NCBI GenBank assembly: GCA_963693305.1 | Contig: OY855907.1 | Span: forward strand, 38,137,356 to 38,201,355 | Length of the DNA stretch: 64,000 bases | DNA from: Meandrina meandrites | Taxonomy: Eukaryota; Cnidaria; Anthozoa; Scleractinia; Meandrinidae | Direction of reading: 5' to 3' | Part shown: positions 24,395-35,141 of the stretch, piece by piece | How the letters are laid out: every line of letters begins with the position of its first letter | Numbering within the stretch: the stretch's first letter is position 1 | Position numbers and translations under genes: made by a program | The notes under the pieces: model-generated | The model's input: the letters and a program-made list of their open reading frames with translations, nothing else | What the model was told of the DNA's origin: nothing | Databases searched by the model: none

Positions 24395-24935
24395 AAAATA
24401 AATAGAATAATACATGGGAGCTTGGAGATATGAAATTGGCCATGTTCTAAACGAGTAGGGGACTGGGTACGAACATATTTTTTCTTGGTACGAATATTCA
24501 GTATCGATTGAATTTAAAATGGAGCACGTCATCTGAAAGAGCATCCAAAAATTAGTAAATTTACCAAATTTGATGGTTATTGGTTTAAACGCAAAGGCAT
24601 GGTACACTTTTAAAATAAGAGAGCTTAGTATGGATTGGATCCAGGACGCCTGTCCCTCCAATCCATACTAAGTGTACCATGCCTTTGGGTTTAAACCAAT
24701 AACCGTCAGATTTGGTGAATTTACTAATTTTTGGATGCTCTTTCAGATAACGTGCCCCATTTTTCAATTCAATCGATATTGAATGTTTATACCGAAGAGA
24801 AAATATGTTCGTACCCAGTCCCCTGCTCGTTTAGAACGTGGCTAATTTATCTTCTCGTGTTCAATCTTGATATCGAGTTGAACACTCGAAGATAAATTTC
24901 ATATCTCCGCGCGCCCATGTATTATTCACTATGTA
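24395..24935. mobile_element. Large foldback element, about 540 bp
   Basis: Two arms of over 200 bp are inverted copies: AATACATGGGAGC at the left edge against CCCATGTATT at the right edge, GTACGAACATAT against ATATGTTCGTAC, and AGCATCCAAAAATTAGTAAA against TTTACTAATTTTTGGATGCT. The turn is near 24612-24650. The right arm carries an extra segment of about 50 bp (24852-24899) that itself contains a CTCG...CGAG hairpin. No transposase. Confidence 0.8.
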
Positions 24936-27900
24936 GTAATCCTTTTGTAGGTATGTGAAAGGGGTGCAGTTTTCTTTCTTTTCTGTTAAAAAAAATGGTA
25001 TATGAAAGGGTAAGGTTTTGCACCTCAAGATGGAGCTTCCTCGTATAAACAATTCTGAGTAGACCCCACTGGCTTCGTTTCGCCTCTTTGTTTGCATGGC
25101 TGCATTCCTGATGAGAGCTCACAATGTCCCGCTCCACTTTCTAAATTTCCACTAGAAGCAAATTAAATTCTTCAATTGGTAAGGGCAAAGTTGAGTGAAT
25201 TAGTAGATCGATGTTTCAAATTTCAACAGCATATGAATTGTACAAATGGATTGAAAGTTGAATGTGTTTGATGGATATATGTTGATTGTCAGGCGATAAA
25301 TTGAGTTACGTGGTCAACTAGTTGGGCAATAACTTGTGCCAAAAATAGCATGACCGGTAGATAAGCAATATAGTGCCATATGTCGCCAGGCACGTTTTTG
25401 GTCAGTTTCCTTTTTTTTATTAGAAGTTAATAGATTGATTAGATTATAGAATAATAGATGTCCTAGGACTTTATTCGCCGGGCTCAAATGATTTCTGCTG
25501 TGATTCTTTCCAATGCCCTGAGTCCATTTTGGTCTAAATAAAATCGAACACTCTCAGCGCATGATCTGGTCTATTGACTTTTAATCAATTTCGCACAGTC
25601 ATTTGCTTTGAAGCCAAAACTAATGCAAAAGTGAGGTAGAACATACAACTACCTTGAGTTTATAAACTTATTTATCTATGAAAAGAAGGACTTAAAAAGC
25701 CCATGCAGAGCACTACTTTGATCGTTTAGGACTCCAGCTGCCTCCCTTTATACGTTTTGGAATACCGATATTGGGTTCTTGTTCTGGTCTATTATTTTTC
25801 TACTCCTTTCAGAATAATCGAGCTTAATCTTTGCTAAGGAATTTGCAATTTTCACTTGTGCGAATTGCTTATTATTCCGACTAAGAGTTAGCTTATCACA
25901 CGAAAGCTCGAACGTTACGGCGCTAAGCTAACTTAACTTAAAGCAAGTCTTAAACGTATTTCACTGTATTTGGACACTCATGGCTTCCTCACATTAATTT
26001 GCCACAGATATCAGTTTGTAAATTTACCACTGCTTTCATTCTGGTCAAGTATTATTACATATCTGTCTATTTCTTGTGATAATCAAGTTAATTTAAGCCA
26101 ATTATTTTAGTAAAAAAGATGTTTTAAGCTTCTCGCCGCTGCAGTTAAGCTCGTAGTTTACTGAAACTCTATGCTGTTTTGACAATGATACCAGCAAACA
26201 AATACTACACATTATTAACATTGATCACATGCATTCATTTTAAACAGATCTAAAACTAACTATAGATAGACAAGTTTTTGCACTGTCATACCTCAATAAA
26301 ACCTGAATTGTCGTTAGAGGGCCGTGTGCTTGACCAGTGTGCTGTGATTTGTGGTTGAGCTTGTTCTAAGCAACAATGAAAGGCAAGTGAGGTTAATAGA
26401 CTGAAACGAAAACGGGTGTATAAACTATTTCAAAAATGCGATGTCCACTTCTGTCAAACTAACTGTTATCAACGACTTTTGGTTTTATTTAATCCTGTAA
26501 CGTTGTTGCGGTTGAGCTCATTAGCTAGCTCAAGTGCGTACCCCATTACAAGCAGATTATCACAGGCAAAGAATAGACCTTAAATAGCCAGACAATGGAT
26601 GTTTCTTCCACTGAACTCAGCTGAAGAACGTGCATCCTGGATTAATGAAAGCCATTCAGTAGAAGATTAAAACTATATACGTGATTAGGTACATGTTGGA
26701 ATTAAAGAAAGCTAGAAAACAGGATACATAAAATTAATCGCCAATTTTGCATGTTTTTAGCGGCCTTTTGACAAACTGGTCACCAGGACTTTGTATATAT
26801 ATCACGCCTCCGAAGGTGCGGTGAGAGATTTCACCGCGGTCAAACGTCTGAGGCTGTTTCTGTTTGCTTATTTCGAGAGAAATCATTCACGTTAACGTGG
26901 AAGCATCAGTAAGGATATGTGAAATAGCTGCTGAGGGTAAATATATTTTTCAGTTCCCTTTACTTTTAAAATGTTCCGCACTCAAACAAAATTGCTTTGA
27001 CAATGGCGCCGACAGTCGGCACTTTGCCGTTTTCAAACACTTAGGGCTTTTTTTAGTAAAGTTCCAAACAATTTAGTAAAACAGGAGAACACTTGTTAAG
27101 TATCAAACTGTGAACAGTAAAAATGAAAACCTTATCTTTGAAGTAGTTTTCTTATTTTTTAAGTTTTACCGCGGTGAAGGTGAGAGATACAGAAACATCC
27201 TGTGTTCTGGAGACGACACTTGCGTTATGCTTAAAGTTCAAGTGATTTTTTTTGCGCTGGAATTGAAAATAGTTATTCAAAGGTGAAAACTTCATCCTTG
27301 CGTTGGTCAGGAGACGTTTCTTAACTCCTGCGTTGTTAAATGTTTTAAACTCAGTTGTAAAATAGGCTTTTTACCGGTCTTTCAGCAGACGCCCATGCTT
27401 ATGCCCCACTCCCAGCTGAATTAATGCGATTAAACACGGATTGCTTGGTAAACGATACAAAATCCCTGTATAAACTATAAAAAACCGGGGAGAAGATACT
27501 AGTAGGTCAAGTAAATAAGCTACTCCAGGAAACATTTTATGCCTTCAGCGATCACATTTCAGGTTTCCTATCTCCACGGCTAGCTTGTTTCTAACTCCTT
27601 CTTGACATTAATTCTTCTAAAAAGGGTGATATTTTGAGATTAGGTGCATCTCCGTGAGAAGATGAATGCAATGAAGCCGTTGGTGGTCCTGACAGAGAAA
27701 CAAATCACGTGATATGCGAGCAGAATTATGCACGGTGAACTACCGGTCGGTGACATCACGCTGCTCGTTACACGTAACTGTGGAGTCAAAGTTCAATGAA
27801 GCCATAACATAATGGTTCTTTAATAAAATTATATATAAAAAAAGCAAACAAAAACAATAAAAAGCAAAAGTGAGAGTATAGTTCGTGAAACCTGTACATC

Positions 27901-28412
27901 ACAGCTAGCTAATTGTCGAAAATTAAATTGATTTTGACGATTTCTCTCCCTGCCAACCAAAGCCACGTTCTGATCAATATTTTACCATAACTATGACATA
28001 TTAGGTTGCTTCGGTTTCATCAATCAATAAATAATTTCATCATCAATAAAAATTGATGATGAAATTAAAAGTTACATGTTCGAAATTCGTGATCAGTGAG
28101 AGCCGCACTAAACTATCGTGTCCCATCCCTTCTCACATTCTCACAGTTACCGAAGGATAGATAGATTACTTGTGTCCACAGTACCCTGCATTGGTTATTG
28201 TAAAACATGTTTTGAGAAATCTCTCCTTTGATTATGCAATAAAACGCACTCGGGTTTATACATCAATTTCCTTCTAGAGCACAACAATCGGTGATAGTGA
28301 AAATACGCCATGATTCCTTTCGTAATTTGCGACTCTTACTTGTTCATTGACATATCACGATATTTTTTTTATAACCGTACCAAAACTGATCAAAACATGA
28401 ACATTTTGATCC
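24936..28412. other. Intergenic; no gene recognised
   Basis: No supportable exon. A perfect small hairpin lies at 28034-28068 (AATTTCATCATCAAT with its complement). Two similar TTTCACCGCGGT / ACCGCGGTGAAGG phrases at about 26835 and 27168 form a distant inverted pair. Confidence 0.4.
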
Positions 28413-28432
28413 GGGGAGGGGAGGGGAGGGGA
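28413..28432 (+). repeat. G-quadruplex-type motif
   Basis: Four runs of four G separated by single A on the plus strand. This meets the usual quadruplex pattern with one-base loops. Confidence 0.8.
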
Positions 28433-28448
28433 ACGCCAGACTGAAAAG

Positions 28449-28530
28449 CAACCTCGTTCCCAGGGTCTCTCTCTCCCCGCCCCCAAGAGCTCTTGGGGGC
28501 GGGGAGAGAGAGACCCTGGGAACGAGGTTG
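28449..28530. mobile_element. 82-bp perfect palindrome MITE with 9-bp TSD
   Basis: The sequence CAACCTCGTTCCCAGGGTCT... runs to a central GAGCTC and returns as an exact complement with no loop. It is bordered by the exact direct repeat ACTGAAAAG at 28440-28448 and 28531-28539. It is therefore a transposed unit that consists only of inverted arms. Confidence 0.9.
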
Positions 28531-28963
28531 ACTGAAAAGAACGGCCGGGGATGCTTGATGCTTCAATGAACCCCAAAAAGAGAGCAATCTGGAAGCTTTC
28601 TTAATCCGTAAAAGATACCATTTCTTCTTGCCTGATCGGTCCAGACCGCACCAACACAGTATGAAGCATGGCATTGTTTTTTCAAACATAATAAAAATCT
28701 GCAATATCACAGCGACAAACTTAAACCGATGAGTGGTACCGGATCTCTTGAAGACCTGGATCAGCAACTTGGTTAAAACGGAAAATATAGACGGCAAACT
28801 AATCCTGACGGCTAAAGCGGTCAAAAATAAACAAAGTAGATAAAACAACTAAAATGTATTGAAAAAAGCGTTGCCCTATATTTCGATTTGCAATTGTTTA
28901 TTCACTTGCAACCCTAAACGACACCTCGACGGCTAGAAAAACATTGGCGTTCTGTCCTCAACA

Positions 28964-29004
28964 CAACCTCGTTCCTAGGGAGAGAGACCCTGGGAACGAG
29001 GTTG
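28964..29004. mobile_element. Shortened copy of the CAACCTCG palindrome MITE
   Basis: Starts CAACCTCGTTCCTAGGG and ends CCCTGGGAACGAGGTTG. Flanks are TCCTCAACA at 28955-28963 and TCCGGAACA at 29005-29013, which agree at seven of nine bases as an aged 9-bp target duplication. Confidence 0.75.
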
Positions 29005-30086
29005 TCCGGAACACCCCACGTGAGACCAAAATCCGGTATCCTCCGCTCCCTCCCCCTCCTAAGCGAGAAGATGAGCATCCCATCCCTTTTTTCTGCCACC
29101 TGCCCCCCCCCCCCCCCCACCCCCCAGCTTTGCAAAACCCTGTTAGTTTTATCTCTAGCCAGTTGTGATTAAATACAGCAAGTTCTCTAAGACATTACCA
29201 AGTCACCTAACTTGAAACCAGTCTCTGCTCCGGTGAAGCCACGTGTCGTTTTGCCATATACAGAAAATATCAGTTGTGTATTGTATGAAGTACTTGACTA
29301 TGTCAGCTGTAATTACAAGTGGAGCTGGTAATACTTTAACTGGTCATCACAAACAAGTACCGTTCAGTTAGGTCAAGCAATTTCAGGCTTTCAAACGAAA
29401 TTTTTGTATTTTTCTATCAGTTTCGAAACATATTGAGGTTTTTCTTTGGATTTTAACGCCAAGCATAAACTCCGAATTAGCTACCATTGCAGTTTGTACA
29501 TGACAGATTTGTTTAAAATGGTGTGACCTTTTCCCGAACGTTAAGCAGTTCAGGAAATACGTTTAAACAGTTTACACAACGTGACGTCCTTCTTATTCGG
29601 AAGGACTTCCATCTCGAGGAAAAATAGGAACATCTGCCAAAAGAAGTGCAACATTTGTAGGAAGTACGCCAAGTTGCCATAGCAACCGTAAAACAGTTGC
29701 ATATTTAATTCGGTATCATAATGAACTAAGAGATTTTTGGCGAAAACATTCTCCGCGATATGCCGCCTAATTTTCCATGTCTTCGGCTTGTTACGTGAGG
29801 TTAACTGTGATGATTGATAAAGCAATTTAACAAACTCACGCTGTGTTAAAACCACGGCTTCCGGTTTTAAATAAGTCTAGATGTTCCCCTAATAGAAAAG
29901 AGCACGTTTTTTTATTGAATTAATGTTTTAGCTGGAGATAGTACTCAGCCGCCTCTGTTAGCTTGTCTTTAATTAACTTGAGTTAATTAGTCTCATAGCT
30001 TAACCAGCCGGTCGGTAAACTGGCTCAGCGACGTTAGTGACAGTTCTTGCTAAACCCAAACCGGTTTTAAAACATGCTAAAACATC

Positions 30087-30093
30087 AAAAAAA

Positions 30094-30132
<39 letters not shown>

Positions 30133-30134
30133 AA
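30087..30134 (+). repeat. (AAAT)n microsatellite
   Basis: About 12 uninterrupted units of AAAT. Confidence 0.95.
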
Positions 30135-30594
30135 TACTGTCTTTCAATGTAAGTTCGCCTCTCATATTACGAGTAAAAGACAAATGTTTTTTTTTTCATT
30201 CCACGAGATTCACTGAGGTTAAATGTTTGCAACTCTGGTTTCTGATTTTTTATTGGTTCTGATTCCTTTTGATGCTTAAAAAAGACGTTTTTGTGTTAGA
30301 AAATTATTGATCATCTGAGAATCCTGTGTAAAGAAATAAACAACTAAGAAACCAAACAAAAAAAAAACAACAGCAACAAAAACGAACCAGAAAACTTCGG
30401 CAAAAGACGGGAAACTTATAAAATGTATTCCTTCCCATAAACATCTGCCAATTGTAGAAAGTTTGCCAATTTATGAAATCAAGTCGGGATTATGTTATGA
30501 CGTCGAGATGCCAAACAGACGAATTCAAATACACTCTGCTTATACATCACTTGGTTTCTGATTAGTATAAACCTCTTCTACTTTGATCGTAAAA

Positions 30595-30730
30595 TGGACT
30601 TTCTCACAAGGTCTCACATGAATGGCTGACTATTCTAGGCCAAACAACAGAAACAACGGAATGCACCTTGCCCTCCAACTGCTACACTAGAGGACTAGTA
30701 GAATTACAAGCTTACAAGAGCTGCAACATT
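30595..30730. repeat. Dispersed repeat, empty-site copy
   Basis: Matches the sequence around 9620-9905 (AAGGTCTC-CATGAATGGCT, then CTGCTACACTAGAGGA, then AGTAGAA-TACAAG). This copy has no insertion at the position where the 124-bp MITE sits at 9747. A third, weaker copy of the right part is near 10660-10690. Confidence 0.65.
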
Positions 30731-33156
30731 TCTGAAGTGAACACGACTTATTACACCTCTTCTATTTAATACGGACACCTACGCAATAGGGTTTTGTCTT
30801 TTTTAAAACGAGGAGCATTAACTGATGTTGCGTATAAAATGTATCACTGCAATGCTTGATTTGAGGACATCTCGGGCTGATATCATTTACAGGTCTAAGT
30901 AGTGTGTTGTACAGAAAAAAGAAGCTTCTGTCAGTGTAACTCGCGAAAGATAGTCATCTGACCTAACGTGGAATTAAGGGCAACACTTTAAATGGGACCG
31001 CGAAACTGTGAATGCGGGCGCATTAGATAAAAAGAGCACTAACCTCAATGTTTGCTATCCTTGCTCTCGATCAGCCAGAATGTCTTGAAATTGAAATTAC
31101 ATTGAATATTTATCCTGGATATAACCATTGTTTGTTTTTTATTTGTAACCAGCGGCAGTTATCTAATAACAATGAGGGAAATCCTACTCTTTATAGACTC
31201 ATGACACAGTTGATAATTAGAAGATCGGAAATTGATCAGAAAACAAAACTGTCTGTCTATGTGATCACATGCAAGCTTCTCTGGAAGCATTCTGCTTGTG
31301 GTTAGTTTTCGTCGTTAGAGATTGGACGTTATCTGAAAACACCACTTAAGTCAGATTTAGTTTCTTCCTTTTTTTTCTCCCCCTTAAGAAGTTCACTGAA
31401 CGAAGGTCATATTTGCTTAAGCGAAGCAATTTTTTTATTTTAGCCCCTTTTTCGCTGCTTTTTCATCCCAAGACGTTCATTGTAGCAACTAAATGCAACG
31501 CTACATATCGAAAATTGATCATATCTTTTGTATTTCAGTCATATTTTAAAGCAGCAGTTATTTTCTAGTTAGGAAGCCAAAGCATTTGTTTCTGGCAATC
31601 TTCAACAAGGTGATTGTTCAAAATTATGTTTGTCAGCTAAGAAGGTAAGATGGTCTGAGCTGCTAAGCGTCTCGTTTGTCATATTGCCAAACATAGTTTT
31701 AAGTTTCACAGAAGTTTGCCGTTTCCTCTCTTTGTTGAATTATGTCAATTTAATGGCTCTTCACAGGGTTCTAGCAGTGTCTTTCCACTAAATTTGAACA
31801 TTGCACGGCGTGTCTGAAGATTAAGTTGCTGACAGACTTCTGGTTGATGACATGCTTTCCCGTTGCCACTGCGAGTTAAGTTGCTTGTGGCACAACAACT
31901 TGTTCTGTTGGCAACCACAAAGGAGAATGTAATGACATCGCAAGATTCGGTTCAAAATTGTTGGCCAAATAATCGATTTCTAGGACGGGGGCCTCGTTAC
32001 TCAGATAGATAATATGAGCCTATCTTGCCGGCTCGGGATTTCTCTGTCCCGCAAGAAAAAGTCATATAATAAATCCTTCATTGACCAAGCTTGTTCGGTC
32101 AAGATGGCAGGATATTGGCCTCGTTTTTTTTTTTTTTTTTAAGTTTTTATTGAATTTGACTTCTTGGTCCATAAAAGCGCAAAAAAAAAAAGAACTCGGC
32201 CACTATCAAGCCATCTTAACCTCACACCCAGTTTTTTCCCCAACTGTGCATGTGCTTAAGATTTATACGTAACACGGCATATTTCTGATATGCCTATCTA
32301 CATATAAACAGAACAAATGCCGGAAAAAGCCATTTGTTTGCTTCTTTATTTAACAGAAAGGATGCCAACAGATATACATGGCGCGAGAACAGCCGACAAG
32401 ACTAAGTTGGATAACGGCTAATCTTTAATTTCTTTTTAGAAAAAAAGTGATTTAAATTGTTTTGGCGTTGTTGGAAAACGTGGGCGTACAAACGAAGGTT
32501 AATCTTGTTTTTAGAACCTCGGACGACGTTTCGGATTGAAGAAATATAAAATATATAGATCTTCGTATGGGTTTCCGACAACATTTAGTATTAAAAGCTT
32601 ATCCAGTGACGTCATGACTCATGACGTGGGGAGGCAGAAAGCACGCACTGGACAACAGAATGATCGAGGAGGGGAGGGGAGAGGGAGGCATTCCCTGAAT
32701 GTGCCGGATGATTCTCTAAACTTTGAACCTATTTCAAAACCAAAATATGGAATTGTTCTCTCCCTTTTGAAATCTGACCTCCTTTCTGTCTGGAATCATT
32801 ACAAAGCCATTTCAAATTGTTTCAGATGATATGTATAGTGATGGTTTCCAATACAAAAATTCGCTACTATTTTCAGAAGCGCGCGTACGAATTTGTGAGA
32901 ATCTTGCGAGAGGAAATTGTTAATTTACTTCCTGCGGAAAATGTCGGCGAGTAATTATGTAAAAGCTTGTAAAACCTGATTCACACGTATCATACAAACT
33001 ATTAGTATTATTCTATACGCAAGCATAAGCCTGGCGAAACGAAGTTCAAAGGCACAGCGCCTGCGCATATCGTCTCATGTTAATTTGCTTATTGTTACGT
33101 GTAAAGACCCTTTAAAAAACTATTATGCCTGTACTTTTTAAAAATTGCGCTTATAA

Positions 33157-33310
33157 TGAATGAATGAATGAATGGATGGATGAATGAATGAATGAATGAA
33201 TGAATGAATGAATGAATGAATGAATGAATGAATGAATGAATGAATGAATGAATGAATGAATGAATGAATGAATGAATGAATGAATGAATGAATGAATGAA
33301 TGAATGAATG
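33157..33310 (+). repeat. (GAAT)n microsatellite, about 38 units
   Basis: A 154-bp nearly perfect tetranucleotide array; one GGAT variant pair lies near its left end. It directly abuts the 3' end of the minus-strand SINE at 33311-33525. The IHSF-repeat ORF across it is spurious. Confidence 0.97.
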
Positions 33311-33525
33311 GTTTTCATGGGGGTCCTCTAACCAGGTTGAATTGGAATTTGGAAATGTTGGTTTTTCAGGAGAGAGGAAAACCATAGAACCCGAAAAAGG
33401 CCCTCCGAGCATGGCGAGAACCGACAACAAACTCAACCCCGTATTACATATGGCGGCAAGCCGGAATCAACACGGGCCACATCACCATTGGTGGGTGACG
33501 AGCGCTCTCACCACTGCGCCATCCT
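33311..33525 (-). mobile_element. tRNA-derived SINE
   Basis: On the minus strand it begins GGATGGCGCAGTGGTGAGAG, a Pol III A-box-like head. A B-box-like GTGTTGATTCC follows, then a body with GGTTTTCCTCTC, CCTGAAAAACCAA and AGAGGACCC. The same order occurs at 45405-45655 on the plus strand, which identifies the family. The 3' end runs into TTCA repeats. Confidence 0.8.
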
Positions 33526-33546
33526 TGCTTCCCATGTTTGGGCTTT

Positions 33547-33745
33547 GCGAGCATGGCGTTTTTCTTTGCGAGCACGAGCATTGGCAAAAGTTAGCCTTGC
33601 GAGCAGCGAACATTTTCAAAAACTACCTCCACTAAAAACCGAGCATGCGAGCACTTGTAAAAATATGCGAGCACGAGCAAACGAGCACCCACTAAAATTT
33701 TGCGAGTATTTCGAGCAGAAGCCTTATTTTGCGAGCACTGCAAAA
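33547..33745 (+). repeat. Cluster of GCGAGCA heptamers
   Basis: At least six exact GCGAGCA copies plus variants (CGAGCAC, CGAGCAG) occur within 200 bp at irregular spacing. This is unlike a simple tandem repeat. The function is unknown. Confidence 0.7.
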
Positions 33746-33910
33746 TTTCGAGGGACCATTCATGATCCCTCTTAAAGAACAATTATTTGTTTATCTCCTC
33801 CATCTTTTCCCCAGATTTGCACTTCATGGAATCCTTTGAGAAAGTTGAAAAACGCCTGGAACGAGACAAGAGAATGTTTGCATAGAGTACCGAGAATATT
33901 CTCTCGGTGA

Positions 33911-33985
33911 TAACAGCGCTGGCCAGGGTCGTGGGCTCGAACCCCATGTGGGGCGCACTCTGATTTTTTCTAGGTTTCCTTATCA
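33911..33985 (+). mobile_element. Possible tRNA-like SINE fragment
   Basis: CGTGGGCTCGAACCCCATGT has a B-box core (GGCTCGAACCC), followed by CTGATTTTTTCTAGG as in other local SINEs. There is no convincing A box. Low-confidence fragment. Confidence 0.35.
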
Positions 33986-34401
33986 GCTTATGCTTGATTG
34001 TTCTTTGTGTAATGTTTTATTTTAGCAGTATGATTGGATGGGTGGATTAGTGGAAAATTGTATAAATTAAAGTTATGTACTTTAGGCATAAGGCGTTGGA
34101 TCCTCACAGCGTGTTCTTTTTTTAGAGGAAATCGGCATGTGTTGAAGTGTGAGGGATGTGAAGTCTTTCCTAAAAGAACAACAACAACCGGGATAGATGT
34201 AATTTGTATTAAAAAAAAAAAACAACTAACTTTCTAAGCGTATTGCGAGTTCGGTTTTAGATATAAGTGATCTTTCTTCTGTAAAATTACGAGACAACCA
34301 TAATGCTTACGGGTGTCTCTACTTTTCAATGTATAGCCCCAGGCAACTCATGTATCTGTAAAATCATAATACGCGCGCGCGTACTCCACTCAGTTCATGA
34401 G

Positions 34402-35141
34402 GCGATTTACACGACATTCATTTTAGGTCCGTCAGTCCTAAATTTAGGCACGCGGGCTAATAATTTTTGGCACGGCCAGTTGAATTTTTCTGTGTAGACG
34501 CAATTATTTAAAGACATTTCTCGAGTCTTCGGTGACAGGCAAAATTTCAATTTGGCATACGCAAACGCGTCTTTCCATTTCGCGGTGGGAAAAGATAGCG
34601 TCTAGGGGAAAATTGTGGAGCAATGAATCGACGAATATATGGCCAGTAGAAAGTAGTCTGTTTGCTTTAGAGAAAAACTGCAAAACCTCAAAAGAATCTA
34701 TAGACGCGTACAGCAGATTACATGTAATCTGTAGAAATTTGTTGTTGTGCCGCGTTTGATTATTGTCATGTTATTGTTCAGCTAGAATTTTGTGTCGTGT
34801 TAAAAATTTTGTAAAGATGCATGTCGATAATTTTCTTTTTATCAAGATATAAAGCCATATCAATGCTTTTCACACTCGTACATTATGTATTACCCGCCAT
34901 TTTCACTTTGATTGTTTTACCCGCGAAAACCCACGAAAAGTTTGTGCACCCGCGTGTATGTGGGCCGCTGTCAAATATGCGCGGGGACTCATAAATTTTA
35001 AGGTGCCCTTCAAAAATGAGCATAGAACAAACTGGAACACATTTATGTCGTGTAAATGGAGCAAGCCGTGCCAAAAATTACTGACCAACGTGCCTAATTT
35101 TAGGAGTGCCGGACCCAAAATAAATGTCGTTTAAATAAGCG
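34402..35141. mobile_element. 740-bp element with about 80-bp inverted termini
   Basis: The left terminus GCGATTTACACGACATTCAT continues TTTAGGTCCG, then AATTTAGGCACG and AATTTTTGGCACGGC. The right terminus repeats the same landmarks in reverse complement. The interior has ORFs with no transposase-like content, so it is nonautonomous. No target duplication was resolved. Confidence 0.7.

Larger units (their letters stand above)
29014..33156. other. Intergenic; dispersed repeats only
   Basis: No recognisable exon. Includes a C run (about 29104-29119), the AAAT microsatellite and, at about 30595-30730, a dispersed repeat (AAGGTCTCACATGAATGGCT ... CTGCTACACTAGAGGA) that matches 9620-9745. ORFs here are unrecognised and short. 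Confidence 0.45.

Noticed and set aside
24076..24661. Several overlapping ORFs with repeated SSEIFGK or FPKI phrases
   Set aside because: They arise from the AATCTTCGG tandem repeat and the foldback; no splice signals or known domain.
28390..28848. 152-aa minus-strand ORF
   Set aside because: Its C-terminal third is translation of the palindromic MITE and G-rich tract, and the remainder has no recognisable content.
33095..33436. 113-aa ORF with IHSF repeats
   Set aside because: It is translation of the GAAT microsatellite.
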